Source: Membranipora membranacea
Taxonomy: Eukaryota; Bryozoa; Gymnolaemata; Cheilostomatida; Membraniporidae
Length of the DNA stretch: 64,000 nt
Assembly: GCA_914767715.1 (NCBI GenBank)
Contig: OU612073.1
Location: forward strand, 5,394,001 to 5,458,000
Direction of reading: 5' to 3'
Shown one piece after another: positions 13,547-27,357 of this stretch. The position numbers and the translations under genes were made by a program. The notes below the pieces were generated by a model. It searched no databases and was not told the origin of the DNA. It saw only the letters and a program-made list of their open reading frames with translations. The first letter of the stretch is position 1. Each line of letters opens with the position of its first letter.

Positions 13547-16500
13547 GAGCGAGGAAGATCTGCGGCACTCTGTCTGGTCGGTCGTTGGTGACAACTTTTT
13601 ATTTGCTGCTGGTTCAGCTTCCATGACTAGCAAACATTTCTCTAGATGTGGGAATCATGATTGGTTTGTAGAATTTGACATTATTTTGATTTTGCAAAGT
13701 CAAAGCTTTTTTATGAATCAAAGTTTGCTTTTTTCCAATTTTTAGTTTTTTCTACAAATCATGAAATAACATTGCCCTTTCGGGACGGCAGTATTTCGTT
13801 TTACGCAAATGCAAGTTTGAATTATTTAGGATGTAGTAGGCCAATAAATGCATGTTTTGTTTGAATTTCTTATATATATATATATATATATATATAAGAT
13901 AATAAGACTACATCTGAATTCCACACGCAGATATACATAATTTATGGATTTTGATTCCGTTTGATGAGTGTTCTGTGTCTTCGATTTTTGTTTTGGAAAC
14001 CTACTACACAAACACTTAGCTCACCGCTTGACACCTTTTTCTCTAAAATTTAAAAAGCTAGCTTACATCACCTCAACATATGAATGTGTACTTTGTGAGG
14101 TTTACGTAGCTATGTCAACTGTATTATAAATAAATATAAACTCTGTAGTCAATTGTCATAAAGATTATCCAATATTTGCGTGTAGACAAAAGATGCCTTT
14201 TTTTGCTTTGTCACAATTAAAGTATTGCATTGACTGGTTGGTATGCAACTTATGTATGTACAATGTGACTCTAGAGTGGGAGGCGGTACAATTCTTGTTG
14301 ATAATATCGATAAGATCTGCACCCGATAAATTGTACTTGGATCAATCCCGTGTTGAGTATGAATTCGAAAACGACTTCCGATGATTATCATAAGTAAAAA
14401 TGCAATTTCAAGCAATGATTCTACTGGCTAATAACGTCATCAAAAGATAAAAGGAAGGGTGTCAAGTGAAATTTGATCCCACAGGTTTGCAATGATTTTT
14501 TTTAAACGACTTTGATTGCACACTGTTATCTATTTGTTCGAATCTTTTACCTAGTTTGGGGAGGGGCGATTGCCTCCTTCCTAATTGCCCTAAGTAACTT
14601 TGTGCTTGTAGAAGCACCATGATACCTTTCAAGGTGGAATACCTTGTTAAATCATAAATTTATTCGTATATTACTTATTGTCTGAAATGCCTCATGGTCC
14701 CATATTTCATTTTTTCAAATATTCAGCACTATGTAGAATAGTAATCTTTTAGTATGGACTGCATGCCTTAAAAGTTGTGATGAATGGCAGGTGTGGTAAC
14801 AACACCAAAAAGACTAAAGCAAGGCCAGAGTATTTACTGCGTTTTGGACAAAAGAGTTAGAATCTAACTCAATTGTTTGTATACAAGGCATATTTCTGGG
14901 GACTTTTGCTTTTGTTAATTCTGTACCTCGGAAACTCTCGACTCTCATAATATTTATCTGAAGGGTTGTTTCAATGAGGTGCGCTCACTCTGACTGGAAA
15001 CTACTCAAATTCTTTAAATTTTGCATTTGTCATAAAAAAGGTATTTTGTTTTTCACAGAATTGCTCACGTGGTTTGGTTTATGGGCGTCTCTCCATTGTT
15101 GTGGACTGAACCGTAGAACATCCTTCCTCTCATAGAAAGGAAATCACTCTTGTTTTGAGGCTGCTAATCTTTAATCTGATAATTATCATTATGGCTTTGA
15201 AATGCATTGAGCTCAAACACTTGAGTGATTTTACATCATTTTTACATCAGCTTTAAATTTCTTAATTACTTAAGCTATTTGATCATTGTTGTGGACTAAT
15301 ACCTTTACCTATACCTATATGAATTGCTGTTGTCTCATGATCATTGTGACAGAGAAATGTAACACACTGGTTGCGCATAGCTTAAGCTATGTTCCGGCAC
15401 ATGTAGACAACATCCGGCATACAAATCTCCTCTTTGAAAGATCAGTCTATCGTAGCCTGGGTAGGCTGTCCAGTCTATCACATGTTTCTTACGCTTGTGG
15501 TAGTCCTTGCCACGGAGAGATTGTAGATTGTGATTGGGTGTTGAATGAGATAAATGATAGTGGTAAACTGGAGGTCGGAGCTCTAGAGAACAGTGCCTGG
15601 CTTTGCAGCAAGATGATAAATACCACATGGGCCAATTTAATTCAGAATACAATAGGGCCTAAATTGAGCATTCTCAAGCGCTCTAATATCTGAATATAAA
15701 AAATATTTACAACTAAAAGCCAAAAATAATTTCTTCTACTAGGGCTAAAACCATGATCGGCATGGGCATGTTGAGATGGATAAAACCGAGAATTTAACCA
15801 AATACATACTCGGTCTTAAACGTCGATATATATAAAATTATATATATATATATATATATATATCATTGTTTTACCACCCCAACAGGTTCTAATGTACAAA
15901 ACCTGCCTGGATTATAGTCTTACACAGATTTTAATCGACTACCTTGGCCATTTATCAAAAAAAATTGTCAGTGGGTGAACAGTCTTACCCTGCAGCAACT
16001 CACATTTACTTCGGTTATGAGTACTTTCAGGGCTGACAAGAATATTTTGTCTAGCTTAGCAAACTTATTTGACAACCAAAACAAATGTGGCTGCCTATGT
16101 CAAGGCTACAATAATTACATGAAATCATTATTATATGCATTTTATTTAGCATCCTCAGCTTTTCAATGTTTGTTCAACTTTCTTTGTTGTAGTCTTCTAA
16201 TCCTGAGATAAATTATTCACAATTTCAGTAAAGTAATATTTTGTTTGCTATTTCAAGCTGTTGAAAAAGTGTGTGCAGAGTGATATTTCACACTTGTGTT
16301 TGTATATGTTGCTAATTTGATTAGCCACAAGTCTTGTGGTGCAGATTTTAAATACTCTAGTTACAGTAAAGTCAAGTTTCTATTCTAAAAAAGTTTTGAA
16401 AAGTGATTCTATTTTTTGTTAGAAGATACTGCTCGTAAAGACGTTGCTTAGTGAATAGTGATACTAAAACTTGATTCTAAGTATAAATCTGAATATTATC

Positions 16501-17834
16501 ATGTTTTGATACTCCACTGAACACTGATTTTACTAATATACTGTTACTGTTAAAAGTAACAAATAATCATTTCGGAAATTGTTTATCCCAAAAAGGGCAT
16601 AAGACACATTACAACAACCGTTAAATTGCTATCCGTTCAGTGATTTTGTTTACGGATTATTTCACTGATGTCACTAAGGTCATACATAGCAAACTCGCAC
16701 TGAAGTTTGACTCACTTTATGGAGCAAATGACTGACAATAATGTGATACCAAATATTTATGGCTTTGAGTGATCTAAGCCGGCAACACAGAGCTAAAGTA
16801 CTTTTGAACAGCACTTTGATGGCTGTCTTGAAATTTATTGATAGGAATGCGCAGTATGCCTGCTGTCTCACTCACATAGCTAACTATTAATCTTATTATG
16901 ATGTCATATGGATATTGGATTACCTGAGGGTTACATGTTAGACACTCGGGCAAGATCCTAATTCCTTTTTTTGATTTACGTCGTAGATGACTGAAAAATT
17001 ATATTGCTGCAGCACGGATTTGGCTCATCATTTATCATTTAGGGTGTCGGAAATCCACCCTTTGCATAACTAAACCCTCCCACATCCTAACTGGAATCTT
17101 GTTACCTCACTCACCAACAGCGAAACAAATTTATCAGAAACAAAATTATTGAGAGCTATGGAAAATGACTCAGTACCTGCAATGACCAAATTATTTGCTC
17201 CGCTTTTTCATCAGGTGAAAAAATGGTAACAATCCTAGGCTGAGAAATGTCATGTGATTTGGTCCGGATATGCCGACACAAGTAAATTTAGAAAAATCTA
17301 TAGGTTTTAGGTTGAAAGGTAAGTCGTCTCATGTGATAAGCTGTCAGCGAATGACCAAGCAGCACAAGAAGCGTTTCCAATACAAGCTTTTTGTTGAAAT
17401 TCTTACCGCACAGCTCGCCTCATTAATTTGCATAAATAGAAATAGATTTTGTGTGTTGCATGCAGACTAGAAGAATTTGCCTTTTGTTTCCAAAGCAAAG
17501 CGATTTTTTGAAAATTTAATGTCGCAATTCTAAATTACATGGCTAATGATGTCAGCATTTCTGTGTCCGGGATTGTTGACAAAACAATACCTCGGTACAT
17601 GTATTGTTATCGTTTAATGATATAAGAAGGGATAATTTTAACTTATATAAATAAATACTATTATATATCAATAATATTCCACTCGGCATTGATAAGCTTT
17701 GTTTGGCTGAGATTGTGGGTGACATAACTGATATTTTTCCGCCTGTTAAAACTTTATCCTGGGCTGAAAATATCGGATGAAATAGATATTCAATCTAAGC
17801 AGGCGATTAAATTTTTGAATGAAATTTTCAGCCC

Positions 17835-18035
17835 ATTGCTATGAATTTATGGATCGGTGGTAAAATATATAGTATGGCTATTTGTGGAGATATGCCATCA
17901 GTAGAAAGCTTTGTATCAGGATCTAAATAAAGCTATAAATCTGGTAGCTTTTACGTTATGCATTGATTGACGTCCCAGTAACAACCTTCAAAAATCCAGG
18001 CAAACTGCTTGACAAAGGTGTAGAAGGGTCAGCTA
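17835..18035 (+). repeat. Dispersed repeat, copy 2
   Basis: Matches the reverse complement of 13195-13430, with shared blocks GATATGCCATC, AGCTTTTACGTTATGCATTG and TTGACGTCCCAGTAACAAC. The two copies are about 4.5 kb apart in opposite orientation. Local inverted motifs (CTGGGCTGAAAAT with its complement) lie just upstream, suggesting the full element may start near 17.7 kb. Confidence 0.6.
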
Positions 18036-18493
18036 TAACAGATTCTGAACTTCTGGACCAATCAATGAGAAATGCGGTCCTGCAACCATACATGAATAGC
18101 CATACGCTTGTTGAGGGTCGGATATGTTCCCCTCATCCATATATTAAACCTCAGTGATTCAGCCTAATGTGCCTGACAACCCCTATATATACAATGAAGA
18201 AAAGGGACTCTCAATTTTCAATTCCACATCATATGAGATCGTGGACCTCGAAAAATATGCTATGTTCAGTTGTTCACTTTCCTTGTGCATCGAACGGCGC
18301 CGTATTATTTTAAAGGGCAAGCCCATGAGCATCATATTCAAGGGTATATAGGCCCAAATCATGAAATAATTACTCCTTTCAGCATATTTTATGAAACAGA
18401 GGTATGCAATTAACACTTGTTAGCTTAATGAAATGATATGTGTGGAAGTTTCGCAAGAGTAGTGAATGAGCATTCTCCACACATCTACCTGTA

Positions 18494-18714
18494 CAGGGCT
18501 GTAGTGTAGGAAAAATGGTAGGGGAGGCAAAAATCTTTGAGGGTGTGAAGTAACACCAGGTTGGGTATTGCAAACACCTCCTGAGCCCCCAGTCCCCAGC
18601 CTCTGAAGAGTTTTAATGATAAAAATTGCAGATGGAAGTCCTTAATGAGCTGATTCTGACTTAGAGTACACAAATATTCAGCATTCTAGGGGAGGCAGTA
18701 GAACTACGGCCCTG
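18494..18714. mobile_element. hAT-like MITE (221 bp)
   Basis: The ends are CAGGGCTGTAGT and, reading inward from the other side, CAGGGCCGTAGT, the CAGGG-type termini of hAT elements. The flanking 8-mers TACCTGTA and TATCTGAC match at only 5 of 8 positions, so the target duplication is eroded or my ends are slightly off. No coding capacity. Confidence 0.6.
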
Positions 18715-20341
18715 TATCTGACTGTCTAAGGTGATGACCTCACACTTGTTTGTGTAGATTAGATTTGTCTACTTATTTATTGATGAGATGATGCCGTCAA
18801 TTTTCGGAACAGGTGATAAATATTTCTACTATTAGGAAGTGGAAATCGGGCTCGATTCACTGATTCACTCGATGAGTCAAACTGATTAAATGCTAGTTTT
18901 AGCAAGAAAACAGCAGCATGGCTCATAGAATAGAGCTGCCTGTGCCCCCAGCTGACGGAAGCTTTCAATTCCACCTAGAAAGCTGTCAGCGATCATTTAT
19001 GGTTGAAATACAATTTACTATCACTGCTTGTAGTTTTTTTCTGTTATTTCAAAAAGGAAAATTTAGGAAACATATTGGACATATGACTTACTTTTTGCAA
19101 ATTCTGCTGCGATCATCTGATCAATAAAGCTAAATATATTCATAGATATGTTATCGACTTTACTACAACATAAGTAGGTAGGTCCAGCGTAGGGTCGCTG
19201 TATAGGACAGACTTTTAGATTGAAAGGCTACCATCATTGGAAACATATAGATTCGATGAGTAAGCATAACATTACAACACAAAACAGGATTCTAGGCAAT
19301 TTACCCTCATGTAAAACTTTATTATGTCAGGTATTACAGAAGGATATATTTAGGTACAACAGATTGCATGATGGATTATACCTAAATCAACACCTATATT
19401 CACTCCCCCATATATCAATAGTCAATAAATTAAGTGAGCATTGTGACATAACATAACATAGTAAGAGTGATATCATGATTTTTGTAATACAAAATGTGAA
19501 ATATTATCACTCCCAACTGCTAATTTCTAAATTCAAAATCACATAATTTCACTCCTACTGACGCAAGCAACCTTGTTGTTTTACAAATAAGCCGGTACTC
19601 GGAATGGTAAACAAAATGTGTGTAACAGCTTTGGTGCTGGATTAATGGCATAGCCTGTAAGAAATGACTTTTCACAGTGCTCCGATTATCTGTTTCATGA
19701 AACCTTTGGCTTAAATATAGGATATAAGCGGGAATGGCCCATTGTAAGGTAATAGTATTGTGAAAAGGACATACTTATCCAGTATGTTGTCTTTAAACAT
19801 CCGGTCAAAATATCAGTTTCATACATATATCGTTGCTAGTTAAAGTATGTCCTAGTCACCGGTGTGTTCTGTTTTTAGAACATCCTACAAGTTATTACAT
19901 GAGGCGTAGACACATAGATTGGGCCTCCCTTAGCTCAGCATAACAAATCAAACAATTAAAGCTCATATCTTCATACCATAATATACCAAATTTCAGGTTC
20001 AACCTTGGTATGAACTGTTTTTTTTGCATTCTTGGAAGTCCATCTCGTTGATGTTGACCAAGCTTGTAAGCACAGGTATACAATCTATAATATCTGTAAT
20101 ATATGAGGGGAGAGCATCTCCAATACGCCCCTCGCGCTCAAATAATGATTGAAATTGATATTTTATTTGTTGACCTTTTTTATTAGGCAGCAAATCTTAT
20201 TGTTTCAGCATGATTAAACTGAATGGAATACTATAGTCAATGACTGTAGTACAGGGCATACAGAAGTCATAGGTCTAATAGAGCGATTATACTCAGTTAC
20301 GTTACTATATTATTGATGACGGTAATTGAATCATGCCCTAC

Positions 20342-20350
20342 TATATAAAG
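20342..20350 (+). promoter_or_regulatory. TATA box of the secreted-peptide gene
   Basis: TATATAAAG lies about 135 bp upstream of the ATG at 20485. That places a start of transcription near 20372 and leaves a short 5' UTR of about 110 nt. Confidence 0.65.
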
Positions 20351-20484
20351 GGCTTGTGATCTGAAAGCATTCATTCACAAATCTTGATAGCGGAGTGCAA
20401 GCCAAAAAAGCCAAGTGCTAAATTATTACTAACCCACTATAGGATTACTCAGCTTAATTATTTACAATCATCACATTACAAACA

Positions 20485-21078
20485 ATGGACTCTCAGAAGC
20501 TTAATCTCGTGCTCATCATCTGCTTATCTCTGCTAGCAGCATCCTTAGCGAAGCCGTAAGTACTTTTTTATCGCATTTTTTGCTTCAACTTGTAGACTTT
20601 CTAGTAAAAGTGGCTAGATGACAAAGGCTGTATTGGGTGAATTGCAGTTTAAAATCTTTCTAATTCAAATTAGAACTAAACGAAAAAGATAGAATACTCT
20701 TCTACACATAAATCCTGTTTTTACTTGTACCACAACTATACACTCAAGTACATCACTTTGCTAAGTACAGCATATAGCACAGCACAGTAAATATTTTTTC
20801 TGAATACTGTTGGGTTACATTTAATTAATAGAAATTTCAGTCAATAATAATAACATTTTCTATTATTTGGCAGGTTGTCATCAAGACGTCGAAGATCAAA
20901 CACAGAAAGTAATGTCATCACAGAAACAGAGCTATCCATTCTCAGAGATCAATTGTTTGGTACAAGAAATCAGCCACTAGTTGGTGAGGCTTTGAGCAGA
21001 GCAATTTTCAAGATGGTTGGACACAGCCATGGACATCATTCCAGGAAGGGTACCCCCATCCTCCGCATCGGCAAATAG
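20485..21078 (+). CDS. Secreted precursor ending in an amidation signature (putative neuropeptide-like prohormone)
   Basis: Two exons (20485-20555 and 20874-21078; GT/AG; 276 nt) encode 91 residues. Residues 1-22 form a clear signal peptide with hydrophobic core LNLVLIICLSLLAASLA. A tetrabasic site RRRR is at 28-31. A long, probably helical region follows (about 32-72), then a histidine-rich GHSHGHH stretch and a dibasic RK at 81-82. The protein ends GTPILRIGK. In prohormone biology, cleavage after RK, removal of the last Lys and conversion of the Gly would give the amidated heptapeptide GTPILRI-NH2. There are no cysteines outside the signal peptide. I recognise no family. An alternative is an antimicrobial or histidine-rich metal-binding secreted peptide. 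The TATA box and signal peptide make the gene itself credible; the hormone role is inference. Confidence 0.75.
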
Positions 21079-24000
21079 TTACATTGGTGCAGAGACAGTC
21101 GAGACAGTATCGTAACACATTCCGTCCAATCAACGTACAATCTCTAGAAATACATATTGTATTTGGGTATAAACAATAGACAGTCATCGCAAGACTATTA
21201 TGTCAGTTAATATTTATTATAGATAACAGATTTTTTTCTGTTCTACCCTGGCTTCCATTTCTAATCATCAGGAATCTCTCCAAGTGCAATAATAATAATT
21301 ATTTATTTAATGTTCTATAAATTATATATTACTTATTATCATCTTTTGCTAACATCAATAATTTATTTGTTTGTGTATGCTACATTATAATTATGCTTTT
21401 TTGTTCTTAGTATGCATTTCCTGTTTGACAGGTTCTATAGCGATTAGTATCAAATTGTCATATTTGGTTTGTTTTTGCAAAGTTCTAAGACAATTTTTTT
21501 TCCAGTACACCACTTTTGTGGTAGTATAACATTCCAACGGTGCTCCAAAATATTTTTTAACTTTTCCTAAAAGACTGAGATTTTTACTTAATAAATTAAA
21601 ACCCTCTGGTTGATATTGAACAACTTCGTACACTTCTTATTTCAACGGCATGACAATACAAAGCCTAAATCACTACCAAGCAGTTTTTACACGAAATGAG
21701 ATTTATACCTGTTAAAGCACACACACAAAACTTAGCCCACCCCTCTTCAAGGTTAGAATGAGTAAGCTAATCCCCGCTGTCAGCGTGGGCAGTGTCAGTG
21801 TGGGCTGTTCACGTTTGCACTAGCAGAGTTAGTGAGGGCAGTTAATGTGGGTAGAGCCAGTTCAGAAACTGAATACACTACAAAGATAAAGGCTGAATGT
21901 TGGTAAGAAAGAATTTGGTGGCGGGCACAATAAATCTCTATAATTCGAGCTGGATGAAAAAGTGGTTGACTGCATAGTGTTTGTTGAGAAGCTTTGGCTA
22001 CCAATTGCATTTCATTCATCCTGAATGGTTCAACCTCCATGAAAATTGAATAGGAGGACAACCCAAACTTAGATTAAAAAGAAGAACTCTGTCAGCTATT
22101 TTGTGTGATATTGAGGTATTTGCCAATGGATGCCAATCAAGTAGGTTTGCCTTTGGCTAGAATATATTGTGTCCCAATGCTGGTAAGGGCAAACCTTGCA
22201 CTTTCTGTCTCCAATATAATTCCTGATCGACGCATCATCCACAACGAAACAGTAGTCTATCCCCCAATTAGTGGCAAGATATTGGCTTTGATCAAAGTTT
22301 CATGATTCAACATATCTCAGGCAAGAAGCCTGGTAGGTCCAATGATCTGCTCCTACCCCAGATCCCTGGGAGGCTGGGATATCAATCACATCCAAGCCTT
22401 TGGGATTGCAAGCTTGTATTTTGCCCGTATCAAGGTGTTTGACACTGGAGATAAACAAATGCAAGTACGCAAGTCTCAGGGCCCAGTTTATTTTGTAACC
22501 TAGTAAAGAACTGGTTTCAATATTAGTAAATTTGGAGTTAATTGGCTCAATAATATCAGAAAAATTCATTGCCAAATGATATTCAAAAATCCCAAAAGTC
22601 ATTGAATTGTATTAAATTGCGTTTAAAAGTTTTTCCTGTAATATGTTTCTTAAATTTTAAAACTATAGATGACTAAACTCTTGGTTTATGTCACACATAT
22701 CCTGGTTAGATTGAAACATATAATACTAATACATATCACTGTACATGGTGGAAGATGCATGCTTTAGCCTGAGCAGGCTGTTGGAGGTGGGTGCCGACCA
22801 TCCGACCCATCCCTGACAGCCTTCCCAGGCTATGCTTGCTTAGCAAACAATAAAACTGTTTTGGTATCCTGAGACTCAAAAGCCCTCTGTCTTATGAGTC
22901 ATTATCGTCAAGAATCAGTAACTTTGCTGCCAATATCACCAGATTGAGCTTCAGGTCATCCAGTACAGCATCTCCCACGCTTTCTCTTGTCATATCATGC
23001 GGATAGCTGCCTTTGCACTCACTTAAGCGGATTAGTTATTGTTAATACCTTCCGTAGTTCAGACCCTAAATGCCATAGGAGATGTTTCGAACCTATTGCC
23101 ATAAGAGATGTTTTGAACCATTATCTTTTTATATGAAGCTGTTTGCTGGAGAGTTTTTGCCATCAGATTGCATTTCCGTGGCAACGCATAGCTACAGATG
23201 AGAGATATTATGCTTCAGTGGGCATCACGGTCAGATCAGAGTAAGCCATAAGCCTCTTTATCCCCTGTCAGCAGGATGTGAAACAAAGGAACAAGTCAAT
23301 TATTTCATAAGGAGTTAAGTGTTAGTTCCATGTCCATCCTCATTAAATAGTGTTTGGATGTTAATTATTACTTCCAAAATCCATGAGATGAGCCAGAACC
23401 CCTTCCATAAACTCTCAGCATCATTATTATATCTTTGATGATGTAAGTATGCCATTGAATTCCATATCTGGAATAGCATCATTAGCTTTCTTTTGCAAAA
23501 CAAAGGGCTTGCAAAAATAGCCAGTCCCTAGTAGCAATCTAGAAATGCCCTAATCATCGACACTGTAGGGGTATAATTACTGTTTGCAACATTGTAAACA
23601 AGACAATTTCTCAGGCTAATTATTCATGCTACTAGGGACAGCCAATCAGATAACAGTCAGATGGGTCCCCGTGTTTAGTGTCCTAACCGTATAACGCTAT
23701 GATACTATTTCCATTCTAAGAGAAGAATCTAATTCAGTGAAGTATGCCCTAAAAACTTAAACTAAATCATATTTTGACTTCTTGTCTAATCTTTCTCCTA
23801 ATGAAAAACTACCTATATGGCAAGGTACTAGTATTAAATCAATACAGGAGGGGGGGTTGGTATAGTAACGCTTCGGACATATGATGAAATACTTGTTGAC
23901 AACCTTCTTTGACCTATATTATCTGTATGTCCAGTCACCTGCTTCACAACGGGGCATGACAGGAAAGCCCAGAGGTATGTTACACGAAAATGGACGCCAC

Positions 24001-24238
24001 ATCAAAGATGGATTAGCATTTTGTAATCAAAATAATGCGTAAATGAGCTCCTCAGGGCCAGTGAGAAACATTTGGGAGGCCCAAAGCCAGTTCATATAAC
24101 ATGTGATGGTAAAAATTAGATGCTACAGTGCACCTGGTAGCTTTAGTATTCAAAGAAATGTAAAGCCAATAACATCAGTCACGTCAACAAATATAAGAGC
24201 TGATGATAAACCTACTGTGTCCTGTTGAGGATGAATCG
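21079..24238. other. Interval without a firm gene
   Basis: Begins with the 3' UTR of the peptide gene (several AATAAT runs, AATAAA at 21590). Apart from a degenerate minus-strand reading frame at 22105-22602, I see no domain, RNA or transposon ends that I can support. The right edge is the start of the segmental duplication. Confidence 0.5.
22105..22602 (-). pseudogene. Possible decayed minus-strand coding remnant
   Basis: Reading the minus strand from 22602, one frame stays open past QACNPKGLDVIDIPASQG to a single TGA near 22300. It then continues open for about another 60 residues, with protein-like composition (NWGIDYCFVVDDASIRNY). I cannot name it, and no splice sites were resolved. It could be a transposon-derived or retired gene piece, or chance. 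Confidence 0.3.
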
Positions 24239-26714
24239 CTTGATCTATTGTATCGATCAGATAACAAAGATTAGGGCTGTCTGCTGCGTCATAGCAGCAA
24301 AAAATCGAAACAATACAATGATTTTAAGACGCATGTTAGCTATTAATTTTCTTCGTTATGAAAATTGTTTGTTTCTTATATCCAACTATATGGAGGTCTA
24401 GAAGATAACTCAACTGATATGTGATGGTATAGGGCTACCTAGATCAGGTGACTTAATCCTGTAAAACAATTTTGTAGATGTAGTTGTTTCAACATTGGAG
24501 ATTATTCCGTCACGAATAAAAGCCCAACATCGAAAAGTCATTTGCTCAAACTAAGCAAAAAGCATTCATGCTGCTATACGCCAGTGTGTAACCAGGACAT
24601 TCATGGATGCTCGGCAACTGTAGGCAGTGATTGTCCCTAAAGTGAGCGGGAGAGTAGACTAAGGTGCGGCTTAAATATTTGCTCACTATTAAAATATTGG
24701 AACATTTTGATAAATCATATAGTTAGTCACTGGAATTAATTTCTAGCACAGAATAACTAAGTTGGTAATGGAGAGAAATTTCTTTCTCGCAATATTGTTA
24801 AACAAACTGCATGACATAATATTTATCAATGAATATTTTAGAGCCGTCCTATCATCTATCAACTGAGTCCTGGTCAGCTTATGACATGGTTTCCAAATGG
24901 ACGGGAGGTAGCTGGTCTCGTAAGAGCCAGGGATAAGGAGCTCATTTACATGTAGTCCACAGTATGAGAACCCATTATCACAGACACTACCCGTTCGTTA
25001 TCAGTGTGCAATTACGGGCAAAGATCTGAACCTGCTTTAAATCTTCCTCGAAGACGACCTGCTTTAGTTAAGGACTAATGTACGCCGAGTAACAATAACC
25101 ACTCATTGTGTATTTTGTGTTTATTAATTTGTATTGATTCTGGATGTTGAGCCCCTATCCTTGGATCACAGTGAATTAAAACGCTATCATTGCCAATGGT
25201 TAACATATATCCTTTTTTTCTTTCCAGTATTTCCAGTCCTGCTCATGCTAGGCACACCAAATTTTGACCAACTTTGCCATGCCACTTACTCTTGAAGGGG
25301 ATTTATTTGAATAATGGACAAACTATGGAAAACATCTCTGATGACTAATTTTTTATTTTTCCTGGTTTTAGGGCTGCGCCAATACCAAAATCTTGTTCTG
25401 CTCATACTGTGCAGGTCACTCAAAATCCATTGAACAATGCTCATATACTACTGAAAGTTAAATTCAATAATCAGCAAATTAGGAATAAGCCTCATTTCGA
25501 TTTCCTTTCAAAATTTAATGCCAAAGGGAAAAAATATGTTCTGTAGTGCTCGGCCCTAATCTGGGGGAAAAATCGCATTTAATTCACTGTAAATACGTAA
25601 CCACATGCTTAGACCAAATCTCGCATGTCAAAAATTGTTGACCGCACTCACGATGTCTTTTACGTTCAAATTATCAAAATTTAGGAAGAAAATTTCGAGG
25701 GTTGTTTCCTCGTTGCACATGGGGATATAACTCTTTTGTGTTAAAATGTATACTTGAGTTAGTTTTCTTTTACAGTGTACAAGACTGTAGATAAAATAAT
25801 CCTTCTAACTAATGATTGCGATTTTTTCCACATTATTGATGCACCAGATAAATAAGTAGAGCTGCACTGCAATACAACTGGTCAATGGTCACTGTCTATA
25901 CATTGCTACATATCATACAAGATTTTCCTAAGCATAATATAAAAATACTGGTGAAATAAATCGGAGCCAAAAAATGGAATCGATCTCTATGTAGCTATAT
26001 TCTATATCTGATGTCCTCTAGTGGCAATATATCTATGAATGAACCAATGACTATGACGTGACACTACTCCCGCTGTTCCCTGTCCACAGTAACTCAAGCG
26101 TCAAAACGAGTGTTTTCATTTTAGGCTGCTGCGCTCTTGCTCTGTTTATATAAGTTTACAATGGAGCAATGGTTTCTTTTTGCAGACATAGCCTCCCTTA
26201 TTTCAGATTTACCCAAGAATGGTTCATGCAAACCTCTTGATTTTTTTCATGTGTGTTACAAGGACATATGGGCCACAGTCTAGGCATTTATTCATGCAGT
26301 CAGTCAAAGGATTTTGCAGATATATTTGATTTAGTGGCTAACAATGCTTTGTGAGATGAGTAAGACTAGGTACACACAATACTAGATAGCCCTTACATCA
26401 AACAAATGTTTCCTATGACCAACAGTCATTCTAAGCTGACCAAAGGAAGGTGTTAGATTTATGAAATTTGTCATTCACAAGCTGAAAACTAAATAGAAAC
26501 AGCCCAAAAACAGCTTTCTTTTCTCCCTCCCCATCCGACAAAATCTTTTTGTGAACCATGAAAATAATCATTATTACCAATCACCTCAATCAAGATATTT
26601 ACTTGAGAACATTTGCTCCAATTAGAGAGGTAAATGTGTCTATAGAGACTGCCCAAAAAGTGTCCAGCTCATAGCTCCATATGGACATGCCTCTTCTATA
26701 TACATATGCTAAGC

Positions 26715-26973
26715 CAGGGGCGTATATTCTAAAAAAATTCACTCACTGACTTTTTAGAGATGAGCATAATGATCGGGCGCAGCCCGATCCACACGCCGTA
26801 GGCGTGGTGGGGAGGGTGTGGGTGTGTGTCAATACAACGGGCTTTTGATTGGCTAGCCAGCTCAAGGTCAAAAGTCAAACTTTGTATGTACCGTAATTCC
26901 TCACTTATAAGACCCCCCTTGGGAAAAGTAAAAATGCTTCAGTTATAAAGCACCCATTTGGAAAAAAATCTGA
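26715..26973 (-). mobile_element. hAT MITE, truncated inverted copy
   Basis: Begins CAGGGGCGTATATT and matches the reverse complement of 27905-28164 almost throughout, including GATCGGGCGCAGCCCGATC and the CTTATAAGACCCCCCTTGGG block. The tRNA-like part and the second terminus of the full copy are missing. With the full copy it makes long inverted arms of about 260 bp bracketing ordinary duplicated DNA. Confidence 0.8.
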
Positions 26974-27357
26974 GTGTCATATCTTAGTATTTATAATCTT
27001 TGAATGAACTCTCTCAGTTCACTGATCTAACACACTGGTTTATCTACAGTATTTTCTGATAAACAACTTAGTTAAAAACCTATTAATTATTTACAATTTG
27101 AGTCATGGTTTTTTTATGGGTTTTTACCAGTTGTGTCAAACTACAAGAGCGTATAGTAAACAAATTTTACCCCTGCAGTAATTTCTGTAAAGCAGAAAAA
27201 CTTACTAGTAGAACGGCTAAAAAACTAATTCAAAATTTTATGAAGTACCTTTACTGAGGGTTATCACTGAGTAATGCTTTAATCTCTGGGTATCTGCGTA
27301 TCCGGGCTGGACATAACACCACTTTGTAACATCAAGTCCTAATGATTGACTCTTCCC

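Larger units (their letters stand above)
13547..20341. other. Gene-poor interval after ZC4H2
   Basis: I find no exon set here that can be joined convincingly. The stretch holds (AT)n tracts at 13871-13897 and 15841-15863, the dispersed repeat copy at 17835-18035, and a hAT-like MITE at 18494-18714. Open frames at 15286-15693 (both strands) and 19999-20193 (minus) have no recognisable domain and no supporting splice partners. The first few hundred bases must contain the ZC4H2 3' UTR, but no canonical polyadenylation signal stands out close to the stop. Confidence 0.5.

Noticed and set aside
15286-15693. Overlapping open frames on both strands, 135 and 103 codons
   Set aside because: No domain, no splice partners and no similarity that I recognise; left as unexplained.
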